A DNA stretch of 30,922 nt, from IMG/VR virus record IMGVR_UViG_3300031774_000081, positions 1 through 30,922 of that record; one strand, 5' to 3'. The DNA is from a virus. Made by a program: the position numbers and the translations under genes. Shown one piece after another: positions 17,768-24,407 of the stretch; position 1 is the stretch's first letter; each line of letters opens with the position of its first letter. Below the pieces are notes generated by a model. That model did not search any database, had not been told where the DNA came from, and worked only from the letters and a program-made list of their open reading frames with translations.

Positions 17768-17842
17768 GGTGACAGAGCTACAATTAGTAGTAACACAAGC
17801 ACACTTGTAAATGAAAGTGCTTTAAGTATCGCAAATTTAATC

Positions 17843-18073
17843 ATGTTTCAAAAGATCGCTAACGCTTTATCCATTTTATCATTCGTTCTTATAAGCACAA
17901 CTTTAGGAGCTTCGTATTTCGGTTATAAATACGTCACATCTGAGCAGTTTAAATCCAAACTTATGAAAGAGGTTATGAGTAATGTCTCTGGACTTTTACC
18001 AAATGTATTAGATAAAGGTTTACCAGAGATGACAGGGCCATCTTTACCTGCAACGTCTTTACCTAAATTCTAA
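17843..18073 (+). CDS. small membrane protein with one N-terminal span
   Basis: From the ATG at 17843 the product has 76 residues. It has one strong hydrophobic helix (residues about 7-28, ANALSILSFVLISTTLGASY), an amphipathic KYVTSEQFKSKLMKEVM helix and a Pro-rich end (GPSLPATSLPKF). I have seen very similar proteins in the tail-adjacent regions of marine cyanophages; their function is not known to me. A longer frame from a GTG at 17756 exists, but that start is inside the promoter. The short length and single span make a holin-like or envelope-anchoring role possible but unproven. It heads the three-gene module that runs to 19284. Confidence 0.7.
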   Translation: MFQKIANALSILSFVLISTTLGASYFGYKYVTSEQFKSKLMKEVMSNVSGLLPNVLDKGLPEMTGPSLPATSLPKF

Positions 18074-18079
18074 TTCTGT

Positions 18080-18625
18080 ATGAATACTAATATTATTTTT
18101 AAAGGAGTAGCAGTAGGACTTGGTACTGCTTTTGTATCTTCTCAGTTTTATGCAATAAATTTATTAGCTACAAAACCTCGCTTACCTATGTTTGATTTGC
18201 CTGTTAGTAAATATTCTACTTATGAGATTGAAGCTGATATGCAAGGTTATAGAATTAGACATCGTATGCACGACCCAAGGATTATTGCTTCAATGGAGAC
18301 CAGTAAAAAACCAGCAGGGTTCTTAGGAGCAAGTAAGGCTTTATCTACTAAAGAAACACAAAAAGTAGCTGGAGAAAAAGATGTAGCAGTTATAAATGGT
18401 GGTGAACTTACAGCAAAGCAAATAGCCTGTATAAAAGAAAGGGCTAAAGGTGAGTCAACTGGAGAATTAATTGGTACATCAGTGGCTACTGGAACTGGGT
18501 TATCAACAACATTATCAGGAGTACCAGTAATAGGTTGGTTTTTGAGTGGCTTTGCTACAAATCAAGCAAGAAGAGAAGGTGGTAAGATCGGAGGTAATAT
18601 GGCTTCTGATTTCAACGATTGTTAA
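18080..18625 (+). CDS. membrane-associated protein with glycine-rich C-terminal hairpin
   Basis: The 181-residue product has a hydrophobic N-terminus (about residues 6-30, IIFKGVAVGLGTAFVSSQFY) and a polar middle with EIEADMQGYRIRHRMHDPRI. It ends in a Gly-rich apolar stretch (about 130-165, GELIGTSVATGTGLSTTLSG then VPVIGWFLSGFA) like the glycine-zipper hairpins of membrane-inserting proteins. Two Cys occur (near 117 and at the last position). I do not know its function. The stop shares a base with the next ATG (TAATG at 18623-18627), which ties it to the following gene. Confidence 0.72.
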   Translation: MNTNIIFKGVAVGLGTAFVSSQFYAINLLATKPRLPMFDLPVSKYSTYEIEADMQGYRIRHRMHDPRIIASMETSKKPAGFLGASKALSTKETQKVAGEKDVAVINGGELTAKQIACIKERAKGESTGELIGTSVATGTGLSTTLSGVPVIGWFLSGFATNQARREGGKIGGNMASDFNDC

Positions 18626-19284
18626 TGCCCACGATTAAAGTTCCTGAGATAAAAATACCAAAAGTAAATATACCAGAAACACCTTATATTCCTGAGACTG
18701 TTTTGATAGGAGAGAACCCTGCTTGTGATTTAACTAATAGAGATATAGAACTATCAGAAAATCCAACTATAATTTTTCATGGCAGAAAGGCTTATGCTAC
18801 TTGTCCAAATGGTCAGGCAATTAGTGGCACACAACCAATTAAAACTCAACCAGAACCTAAAACATTTAGACCTATTGTTTATGATGCACAGGACACTATA
18901 GAAACAGAAGGTACATATAATTTTCAGCAAAAAGCAAGTGGAGTAAATATTAATTTAGGACAAAAAGAAGCAGAAAAAGAAATTGAGCTAGTACCCTGTC
19001 CACCAAAAAACGCACCCTATAGATCAGGGGATTGGCGTAATGAGCTTAGATTAGAAAGGCTGGTAAAATATGAGCGTGGGTTATTGGAGGGTTCTTGTGA
19101 CGCAATCTGGGAAGAAGTACCGTTTGTGGACCAATACATACCAACGGCTAGCGTTGTTGTCTCTACTGCTGTTATCGCTAGTGTGGCTGCGACTACACCT
19201 GTTATTCTCCAGCTTGTAAAACCCCTAGTAAAAAATGTAATTAAAAAGCTGACAAAGAAAAAAGAAAAACCTAATCAACCTTAA
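18625..19284 (+). CDS. Pro-rich protein with C-terminal membrane anchor
   Basis: I place the start at the ATG at 18625, which overlaps the preceding TAA, and not at a TTG two codons earlier. The 219-residue protein opens with repeated PEIKIPKVNIPETPYIPET units. It has four Cys in the middle (including ACDL, ATCPNG, VPCPP) and ends with a hydrophobic helix (about 173-198, ASVVVSTAVIASVAATTPV) followed by a basic KPLVKNVIKKLTKKKEK tail. This build, short V/I-P repeats then a membrane anchor with a basic tail, is one I recall from cyanophages without known function. It could span the envelope. Its 3' end overlaps the end of the reverse-strand operon by 14 bases. Confidence 0.72.
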   Translation: MPTIKVPEIKIPKVNIPETPYIPETVLIGENPACDLTNRDIELSENPTIIFHGRKAYATCPNGQAISGTQPIKTQPEPKTFRPIVYDAQDTIETEGTYNFQQKASGVNINLGQKEAEKEIELVPCPPKNAPYRSGDWRNELRLERLVKYERGLLEGSCDAIWEEVPFVDQYIPTASVVVSTAVIASVAATTPVILQLVKPLVKNVIKKLTKKKEKPNQP

Positions 19285-19888
19285 GCTTATGAGTATGTGG
19301 TAATACTTGATTTGGAACGCTAGTCAATACAACATTTTTACAGCTAACAGCATCTTCTCCTACATACTTAACACCGAGCTTAAGCTGCTGGCTACAGATA
19401 GAAAGCCGATTGAGATTAACCTCTAGCTTTTTTGCTTGTAAAAGAAACTCTTGATATTTTCTATAAGTCTGGGCTGCCTTCAAGCACTCATCATTGAATC
19501 GTTTTCCTAATGGTACTTGTAGACTTATAGTTGCTCCATATGAAAAGTTATGATTTATTTGATCTAATCTTTCTTGCTCTGCTACGTAAAGTATTTCACC
19601 TGGATTTATTAGCTGACCAGTTTCACTATCTTTTGCTTGGTTATATATATTTGTTCTTTGTATAGTACTTCTAGGACTGTTGTAATATTCTCCTTTTGTT
19701 ATGAACGGATTAAAGCTTAAAGTAGGTGTTTGGCATTGAATACCATTGCTATATCTATGAGTTGGGAAAGATCCGCTTATACTTTGAAAACCTTGATTTA
19801 CTATTGTCGATTGGGTACTCGACTGGGGATTAGATATAGTAGTTTCTGCGTAAACAGGACTACCAAATAAAAGTCCTATTGAAACAAT
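19271..19888 (-). CDS. exported Cys-containing protein, start uncertain (last gene of reverse operon)
   Basis: The reverse frame encodes a leader-like VSIGLLFGSPVYAETTIS stretch with an AxA-type cleavage site. A beta-like Ser/Thr/Asn-rich part follows, then a helical C-terminus (CLKAAQTYRKYQEFLLQAKK and on to CSQQLKLGVKY). It has four Cys, so disulfides are possible. No ATG, GTG or TTG lies near the leader in this frame. The only in-frame ATG, at 20044, would add some 50 Arg-rich residues that overlap the neighbouring gene out of frame. An ATT at 19888, 13 bases before the neighbour's stop, would allow coupled initiation; that is the start used here. An alternative is -1 frameshifting from the upstream gene. 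The gene looks real, its start does not look normal. Confidence 0.55.
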   Translation of the reverse strand: MVSIGLLFGSPVYAETTISNPQSSTQSTIVNQGFQSISGSFPTHRYSNGIQCQTPTLSFNPFITKGEYYNSPRSTIQRTNIYNQAKDSETGQLINPGEILYVAEQERLDQINHNFSYGATISLQVPLGKRFNDECLKAAQTYRKYQEFLLQAKKLEVNLNRLSICSQQLKLGVKYVGEDAVSCKNVVLTSVPNQVLPHTHKLKVD

Positions 19889-20310
19889 GTGACCGAAGTT
19901 TGAGTAGTTTCTATTGTCTGTGAGCGATTTATAATTGAAACTGCGTCTAAACCAGGAGCCAGGAAGTTTTCGGTCAGACTGAACGCTTCTGCCTCGTTTA
20001 CGATCTCGAATTGAGGCTTTGTTGTTAGGTCTGGTGTTATCCATTCAAAATTAACTGCACCTGCATTTCCTGTATTCTGACTTGTTGTGTATGTTGCTTC
20101 AGGAGAAATAACAGTGCCATCTTTGATTTTGATGTTAGATCCTGTAACTGAGTACGCATAGCCTGAGTTATAGTTTTCAGTAATAATAACTTCATCTATT
20201 TTTGAAACACTCCTTGAGTTGCTTTGAATTTGGTTCGCACCAAATCTTGGCGTATTAGCAAAAGCATTAGGACTTAAAACAACAAGTAGACATACCCACC
20301 ATTTCATCAA
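19876..20310 (-). CDS. exported protein with signal peptide, unknown function
   Basis: The 144-residue product begins with a clear signal peptide, MMKWWVCLLVVLSPNAFA, with cleavage expected before NTPRFG. The mature part is Thr/Ser/Asn-rich and beta-like (TENYNSGYAYSVTGSNIKIK), Cys-free, and ends with QTIETTQTSVTLFQ. I recall similar exported proteins in marine cyanophages, without a function. It overlaps the upstream gene by four bases (ATGA at 20307-20310) and its 3' end overlaps the following leader region, so all genes on this strand form one operon. Confidence 0.75.
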   Translation of the reverse strand: MMKWWVCLLVVLSPNAFANTPRFGANQIQSNSRSVSKIDEVIITENYNSGYAYSVTGSNIKIKDGTVISPEATYTTSQNTGNAGAVNFEWITPDLTTKPQFEIVNEAEAFSLTENFLAPGLDAVSIINRSQTIETTQTSVTLFQ

Positions 20311-20828
20311 TCAAGGCCAAGAGTAATAGTTGATTGTAGTGTGGCTGTAGTACCAGCACCCATATCAGCTAGGCTTACTGTAAGACCTTGTCCAGAATCA
20401 AGTGTTATAGCTACAGAACCAGGATCGCCTCCAGATACGATTGTATATGACCCCAAAAGAGGAATGGCACTTATACCATCAGTAACTTGTGCTGAGGTTG
20501 TACTTGTACTATCCGCTTGAAGGTACGTTTCACTCACTGACCATGCATTTCCTGCGTCTGTGACCGTAAATGAAGTATCGTAGTCAACAGTAGGAACTCC
20601 GTTAGTAATACCAGCATCTGCTAAATCAAGAGAACCTATCTGACCAGCTACAGTATTAGCTTTTGGTGTTACGTTTGTACCTGCAACACTTATCGAAGCA
20701 CCAATGCGTTCAGATGTAGCACTAGCACCTAGAGTAGATACGCTTGCTACAGATTGGATTGAGTGAGTGATGTCTGCAAAACTAGCTGTTGGAAATGCTA
20801 GTAAAAGCAAGGGTAATAGTTTTTTCAT
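20307..20828 (-). CDS. exported Ser/Thr/Ala-rich protein with signal peptide
   Basis: The 173-residue product has a textbook signal peptide (MKKLLPLLLLAFPTASFA, cleavage before DITHS). The mature region is Ser/Thr/Ala/Gly-rich, has no cysteine and only a few charged residues, and looks all-beta, for example SVASVSTLGASATSERIGA and TLDSGQGLTVSLADMGAGT. That composition suits an extracellular, fibre-like or surface protein. No domain is recognised. The ATG overlaps the TGA of the upstream membrane-protein gene (20825-20828). Export of a phage-encoded beta protein from an infected cell is unusual for a T7-like phage. Confidence 0.78.
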   Translation of the reverse strand: MKKLLPLLLLAFPTASFADITHSIQSVASVSTLGASATSERIGASISVAGTNVTPKANTVAGQIGSLDLADAGITNGVPTVDYDTSFTVTDAGNAWSVSETYLQADSTSTTSAQVTDGISAIPLLGSYTIVSGGDPGSVAITLDSGQGLTVSLADMGAGTTATLQSTITLGLD

Positions 20829-21220
20829 TTTTTAGGATCAACAATTTCCGCACCAATAATTTTAATTGGTGTCTCTATTCTAACTGTTTGATACGATCCT
20901 GACTGTGACGCTAGTAACGCTTCTACTTCTTTCTTGTTTAGAGGCTTTTCGTCAGGTTTAAACGTACCATCTCCACGTTTCTTAGCACCTTCTAAACCAA
21001 ACGAAGCTAATGCACCTGTCAGCAAAGAAGCTGGAAACGTTATATCTTTTGGTTCGTTACTGTAACCAGGAAGTGTAATGTAGTTAAGGGATACTATGAA
21101 GCCACTCCAAGCGACAACACTGAGTCTCACGATTACAGATATAAAAGCTAGTTGCTCTTCCTTATCAGTAATGTTCTCCTTCAGTTTTTGAAGGGGGCCT
21201 TTCTTTTCTTTTTCGTCCAT
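20825..21220 (-). CDS. two-span membrane protein, first gene of reverse operon
   Basis: The product has 131 residues from the ATG at 21220, which has AAAGG three bases upstream; upstream in-frame ATGs at 21238 and 21247 are alternatives. The charged N-terminus (DEKEKKGPLQKLKENITDKE) is followed by a hydrophobic helix (about 24-46, LAFISVIVRLSVVAWSGFIV) and a second weaker one (about 60-78, ITFPASLLTGALASFGL). A cytoplasmic-looking charged tail completes it. Similar proteins occur in cyanophages by my recollection. Size and two spans would suit a holin, but a holin at the head of an operon of exported proteins would be unusual. Function is open. Confidence 0.72.
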   Translation of the reverse strand: MDEKEKKGPLQKLKENITDKEEQLAFISVIVRLSVVAWSGFIVSLNYITLPGYSNEPKDITFPASLLTGALASFGLEGAKKRGDGTFKPDEKPLNKKEVEALLASQSGSYQTVRIETPIKIIGAEIVDPKK

Positions 21221-21236
21221 ACACCTTTTTTCTGTC

Positions 21237-21265
21237 ATAATAGGCATAAATAGAGGATTTGAAAA
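21237..21265 (-). promoter_or_regulatory. possible sigma70-like promoter for the reverse operon
   Basis: On the reverse strand TTTTCA (21265-21260) and TATTAT (21242-21237) lie 17 bases apart, just upstream of the preferred start at 21220. The match is moderate, but some promoter must lie here, because the operon faces against all neighbouring transcription. If correct, it excludes the upstream ATGs at 21238 and 21247 as starts. Confidence 0.3.
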
Positions 21266-21496
21266 GTGATTGAACTAGCAGCAGCAGTTGGTGGGGCTTT
21301 ATTAACAGCTTGTTTTGTTTCTGTTGGCTCTATTTCTTACAGAGGAAGACAATCAAGAGATGACCTTGTGCGTAACACAACAGCTATAGAATTATTAACA
21401 AATAAGATTGATACCATGCACGATGACATGAGAGAAATATTTCACCGACTAAAAGAAGTAGAGCTAAGTGTTGTTGAATTAAAACCTAAAAGATAA
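21266..21496 (+). CDS. small membrane/coiled-coil protein, GTG start
   Basis: The 76-residue product starts at GTG with GAGG about ten bases upstream. A hydrophobic N-terminal helix (residues about 3-24, ELAAAVGGALLTACFVSVGS) is followed by a charged coiled coil with NKIDTMHDDMREIFHRLKEV. An N-terminal anchor with a coiled-coil arm is seen in many phage lysis accessory and holin-like proteins, but I cannot assign it. It is divergent from the reverse operon, with only about 45 bases between the starts, so promoters for both must be squeezed into or overlap this gap. An 8-bp hairpin follows the stop. Confidence 0.65.
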   Translation: MIELAAAVGGALLTACFVSVGSISYRGRQSRDDLVRNTTAIELLTNKIDTMHDDMREIFHRLKEVELSVVELKPKR

Positions 21497-21500
21497 GAAA

Positions 21501-21527
21501 AAGTCCTACTTGGGGAGAATAGGACTT
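21501..21527 (+). terminator. hairpin after the 76-residue gene, weak terminator
   Basis: AAGTCCTA and TAGGACTT form a perfect 8-bp stem with an 11-base loop, four bases after the stop codon. There is no U tract, so termination is uncertain; a processing site or operator is possible. A second inverted repeat, TTGACT/AGTCAA (21529-21549), follows directly. Confidence 0.4.
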
Positions 21528-21584
21528 ATTGACTTGTGTGAGGAGTCAAGCCAAGATTAGCAAATCAGTACATAATGTAAAGAG

Positions 21585-21593
21585 TAGTATATT
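21585..21593 (+). promoter_or_regulatory. TAGTATATT motif before 53-residue gene
   Basis: TAGTATATT occurs here and again at 22274-22282, in both cases in the short gap before a plus-strand start. A near copy (AGTATATATT) precedes the ATG at 17437. It may be a -10-type element or part of an AT-rich ribosome entry leader. No good -35 box was found. Confidence 0.3.
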
Positions 21594-21600
21594 TTTTCCT

Positions 21601-21762
21601 ATGCTTGCCCTGTTAAAACCAATCATTTTTACCTTTCTCAAGTCCAAAGCAATTCGTCAACTTGCACTTGATCTTGTTCGTGCCTGTGTAACAAAAACAG
21701 ACAATGATGTCGATGATAAATTATGCGATATGTTGGAGAAAGCACTCTTCCCAGGCAAATGA
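21601..21762 (+). CDS. 53-residue protein, conserved type in cyanophages
   Basis: The ATG at 21601 gives MLALLKPIIFTFLKSKAIRQ and then LALDLVRACVTKTDNDVDDK, ending at LFPGK. The first third is hydrophobic/amphipathic and the rest forms a helix with an acidic DNDVDD turn. I recall closely similar short proteins near the terminase genes of marine cyanophages. A frame continuing upstream to a TTG at 21529 is likely spurious, since that region holds hairpins. There is no Shine-Dalgarno site, only a pyrimidine-rich TTTTTTCCT leader like the one before the 561 gene. The stop overlaps the next start (ATGA at 21759-21762). Confidence 0.65.
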   Translation: MLALLKPIIFTFLKSKAIRQLALDLVRACVTKTDNDVDDKLCDMLEKALFPGK

Positions 21763-22076
21763 ATCACAAAGAATTTTTTGAGATTCTTATTGGTAAACCA
21801 CCTCTTGAAGTTGAACTTGAAATAGAGATGAAATGTAGAGAGGTGGATGAATTACCTGAAAGTATTATGAAAGCATATTCGTTTGCGTTGGTAAAAGAAA
21901 ACCGACTGCAAGATTTGCTTATCATGGCTGCTATGCAACGCATACAAGACACTGAAATTAAACTGATGCGATATGAAATGGCAGAACATCATCGGACAAA
22001 AAATCTTAAACAAAAAAAGAAATATAAAAAGAAAACTTTACTCGACAGATTCAAGACTATGTTGAGCGTGTTCTGA
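21759..22076 (+). CDS. helical protein with Lys-rich tail, unknown
   Basis: The start is taken at the ATG at 21759, overlapping the TGA of the previous gene, and not at an ATG 36 bases earlier inside that gene. The 105-residue product is helical and acidic (FFEILIGKPPLEVELEIEMK) and then strongly basic (TKNLKQKKKYKKKTLLDRFK). It has no membrane segment. The fold is not recognised; an acidic helix body with a basic tail is common in small phage DNA- or terminase-associated proteins, but there is no direct evidence. Its last 39 bases overlap a convergent reverse-strand gene. Confidence 0.65.
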   Translation: MNHKEFFEILIGKPPLEVELEIEMKCREVDELPESIMKAYSFALVKENRLQDLLIMAAMQRIQDTEIKLMRYEMAEHHRTKNLKQKKKYKKKTLLDRFKTMLSVF

Positions 22077-22259
22077 TGATCTTTTATCATCCCATAAGAC
22101 TTTGTAATAGTATTTTTTAACACCAACCTTATTAACTCTTGTAAGGGCTTCTGTGATGCTTCCTCTTTTTATTTTGTACTTATTAGAAAATCCTGTTGTA
22201 AATTTTCTTATGACACGATCATCAATGTTAAACCGTTGACCTATTAACGCATTGGGCAT
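22038..22259 (-). CDS. small basic protein on the reverse strand, probable
   Basis: This reverse frame of 73 residues (MPNALIGQRFNIDDRVIRKF, then KRGSITEALTRVNKVGVKKY, then YKVLWDDKRSSEHA) has a balanced, folded-protein composition. Its pattern, FNIDDRVIRK, RGSIT, YYYKVLWDD, SEHAQHSL, is like a small SH3/KOW-type beta barrel. It fills a gap that no plus-strand gene uses and overlaps the upstream plus gene end-to-end by 39 bases. It lacks a Shine-Dalgarno site. It would be transcribed towards the capsid side, opposite to most genes. I think it is a real gene, with moderate confidence. Confidence 0.6.
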   Translation of the reverse strand: MPNALIGQRFNIDDRVIRKFTTGFSNKYKIKRGSITEALTRVNKVGVKKYYYKVLWDDKRSSEHAQHSLESVE

Positions 22260-22273
22260 AATTTGCTAAAAAA

Positions 22274-22282
22274 TAGTATATT
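22274..22282 (+). promoter_or_regulatory. TAGTATATT motif before small terminase gene
   Basis: This is the second exact copy of TAGTATATT, 22 bases before the ATG at 22305. The flanks (AAATAGTATATTAGTTTC here, GAGTAGTATATTTTTTCC at 21582) are also alike. It is likely regulatory, type undetermined. Confidence 0.3.
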
Positions 22283-22304
22283 AGTTTCAACAGACATTGT
22301 ACCT

Positions 22305-22532
22305 ATGGCAGATAACAAGAAAATAAAATTATTAGAAACTCTTCATACAGTTCTTATTCGAGAACTTTTAGGACGTATAGAAAGCGGAGAAGCAAAACCA
22401 GGTGATCTTAACGTAGCTAGACAACTTCTCAAGGATAATGGTATCGAGTGCATACCAACAGAGAAGAGTCCTATGGAAGATCTTATGTCAAACCTTCCAG
22501 ACCTTGATGTAATACCTAGCATTGAAAGATAA
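22305..22532 (+). CDS. probable small terminase subunit
   Basis: From the ATG at 22305 the product has 75 residues (MADNKKIKLLETLHTVLIRE and on). It is helical, with a LLGRIESGEAKPGDLNVARQ segment followed by LLKDNGIECIP, the usual signature of small DNA-packaging subunits in T7-like cyanophages. It ends in an acidic tail (MEDLMSNLPDLDV). It sits directly before the large terminase, with the TAA at 22530-22532 touching the next start. T7 gp18 is 89 residues and equally small. It should bind the large subunit and DNA at the concatemer junction. A longer frame from a TTG at 22263 crosses the probable regulatory motif and is not preferred. Confidence 0.75.
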   Translation: MADNKKIKLLETLHTVLIRELLGRIESGEAKPGDLNVARQLLKDNGIECIPTEKSPMEDLMSNLPDLDVIPSIER

Positions 22533-24254
22533 TTGCAACCTTTACCAGAAAAACTACAAGACTTTAGATATTTCCTGATCATTACTTGGCGACATCTTAA
22601 CCTGCCAGATCCTACACCTGTTCAGTTAGACATAGCTGAATACTTACAATACGGTCCTAGAAGAAAAATCATACAGGCTTTTAGAGGTGTAGGTAAAAGT
22701 TGGATTACTTCTACCTACGTTGTGTGGAAACTACGGATGAATCCACAACTAAAGTTCCTTGTTGTCTCTGCAAGTAAGGATAGAGCAGACAACTTTAGTA
22801 CATTTACCATGCGTCTTATAAACGAGATGCCGATATTAGCTCCACTACGTCCAGAAGACGCTCAGAGAAACAGTAAAATTAGTTTTGATGTTGGCCCTGC
22901 TCAAGCTGATCATGCCCCTTCTGTAAAGTCTCAAGGTGTTCTAGGACAAATGGCTGGTAGTAGAGCAGATGAGGTAATTGCTGATGACGTAGAAGTACCA
23001 AACAACAGCTTTACCCAACCGATGAGAGACAAGTTAAGTGAAGCTGTAAAAGAATTTGATGCAATCCTTAAACCTAACGGTAAAATAACCTTTCTTGGTA
23101 CACCACAAACAGAACAATCTTTATATCTAACTCTAGAAGAACGTGGATATACAACTCGCATCTGGACTGCACGTTATCCAGACCTTAAAAACAACTATGG
23201 AGATAGACTAGCTCCTAAGTTAGCCAAAAGCCTTCAAGAAGAGCTTGTAAAGCCTAAAGATCCTGTTGACCCAGAAAGATTCACTGCAATAGATCTAATG
23301 GAACGTGAGGCCTCCTATGGACGTTCTGGGTTCTCTCTACAGTTCATGCTTGATACTTCGTTATCAGACCAAGACCGTTACCCTCTTAAGCTTTCAGACC
23401 TAATAATATCTTCAGTAAACCCAGATCATGCACCAGAAAAGGTAATTTGGTCGTCCTCTCCCGAATATGTCATCAAAGAACTTCCTTGTGTAGGGTTTAA
23501 CGGTGATCATTTTTACCGACCTGCCCAACAATTCGGTGATTGGATTGAATATACAGGAGCAGTAATGTTTGTTGACCCCTCTGGTAAGGGTAAAGATGCT
23601 ACAGGTTATGCCGTAGTAAAAATGTTAAACGGTAATCTATACGTCCCTGACGCAGGTGGTCTAAATGGTGGTTACTCTGATGCAGTATTAACAACTTTAG
23701 CCAAGATAGCCAAGGCCAATAAGGTAAATACCATACTCGTAGAATCAAACATGGGTGGAGGTATGTTTGCAGAACTCCTAAAACCATTCCTTATGAGGTA
23801 TCACCCCTGTGAAGTCAAAGATGTACGCAATACAAAGACTAAAGAACTACGCATAATAGACATCCTTGAACCTGTAATGAACTCTCACAGGCTAATAATC
23901 GACAAAAAGGTAGTAGAAAAAGACTATAGATCTAATCCTAACGAAGCTCCAGAACGCAAACTTAAGCTACAACTCTTCTATCAAATGTCTCGTATTACAA
24001 AACATAGAGGTTCTCTAGTACACGATGACATCCTTGATGCTCTTTCAGGAGCAGTAGCTTACTGGACTGAATATATGGCTCAAGATGAAGACAGAAATAT
24101 AAGATCTCGTAAAGATGAATTACTTTCCGCTCACCTTGATAACTGGGGTTCTTATCTTAATAACTCCGTTACTCAAGCAGCCATGGGGATGACTCATAAA
24201 CAGATAAGTAATTCTAATACCTCCACCGATGGTTTCATAAATAATTCTTATTAG
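22533..24254 (+). CDS. terminase large subunit (T7 gp19-like)
   Basis: The 573-residue packaging motor and nuclease (T7 gp19 has 586). The ATPase domain has a Walker A with RGVGKS at residues 51-56 and a Walker B VIADDVE at 148-154, followed by the ITFLGTPQ coupling motif (185-191). The nuclease domain has the RuvC-like acids D348 (FVDPSGKG), E404 (LVESNMGGG) and D498/D499 (VHDDILDALS). The start is a TTG directly after the TAA of the small subunit. The next in-frame ATG would remove the Walker A motif, so the TTG or another non-ATG start is required. It cuts concatemers and fills the head. Confidence 0.96.
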   Translation: MQPLPEKLQDFRYFLIITWRHLNLPDPTPVQLDIAEYLQYGPRRKIIQAFRGVGKSWITSTYVVWKLRMNPQLKFLVVSASKDRADNFSTFTMRLINEMPILAPLRPEDAQRNSKISFDVGPAQADHAPSVKSQGVLGQMAGSRADEVIADDVEVPNNSFTQPMRDKLSEAVKEFDAILKPNGKITFLGTPQTEQSLYLTLEERGYTTRIWTARYPDLKNNYGDRLAPKLAKSLQEELVKPKDPVDPERFTAIDLMEREASYGRSGFSLQFMLDTSLSDQDRYPLKLSDLIISSVNPDHAPEKVIWSSSPEYVIKELPCVGFNGDHFYRPAQQFGDWIEYTGAVMFVDPSGKGKDATGYAVVKMLNGNLYVPDAGGLNGGYSDAVLTTLAKIAKANKVNTILVESNMGGGMFAELLKPFLMRYHPCEVKDVRNTKTKELRIIDILEPVMNSHRLIIDKKVVEKDYRSNPNEAPERKLKLQLFYQMSRITKHRGSLVHDDILDALSGAVAYWTEYMAQDEDRNIRSRKDELLSAHLDNWGSYLNNSVTQAAMGMTHKQISNSNTSTDGFINNSY

Positions 24255-24275
24255 GGCGTAGTAGTGGATAAACTT

Positions 24276-24294
24276 GGGGGGGATAAAGGGGGGG
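24276..24294 (+). repeat. paired G7 tracts (G7-ATAAA-G7)
   Basis: Two runs of seven G are separated by ATAAA, 22 bases after the terminase stop. In so AT-rich a genome two such runs side by side are most unlikely by chance. They may mark the packaging/cleavage site, form a G-quadruplex-like structure, or be a length-variable tract. Confidence 0.8.
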
Positions 24295-24407
24295 TTCATG
24301 CGGTTAGATAACCACAAAAGATACGGCCACAGTCATAGAAACACACAAAGTCACAGAATCCTCCACAGAATTACAGCCAACAGCATTACCCATTAGACTA
24401 ATAACCA

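Noticed and set aside
17756-17842. GTG-started N-terminal extension of the 76-residue membrane protein
   Set aside because: The GTG lies between the -35 and -10 boxes of a near-consensus promoter, and the protein reads naturally from the ATG at 17843.
19889-20044. ATG-started N-terminal extension of the last reverse-operon gene
   Set aside because: It would be an Arg-rich stretch overlapping a signal-peptide gene out of frame, and the leader-like region starts later.
22251-22258. ATTGGGCA, the first half of the Syn5 polymerase promoter as I remember it
   Set aside because: Only the first eight bases match; the remainder does not, and it falls on the start codon of a reverse-strand gene.
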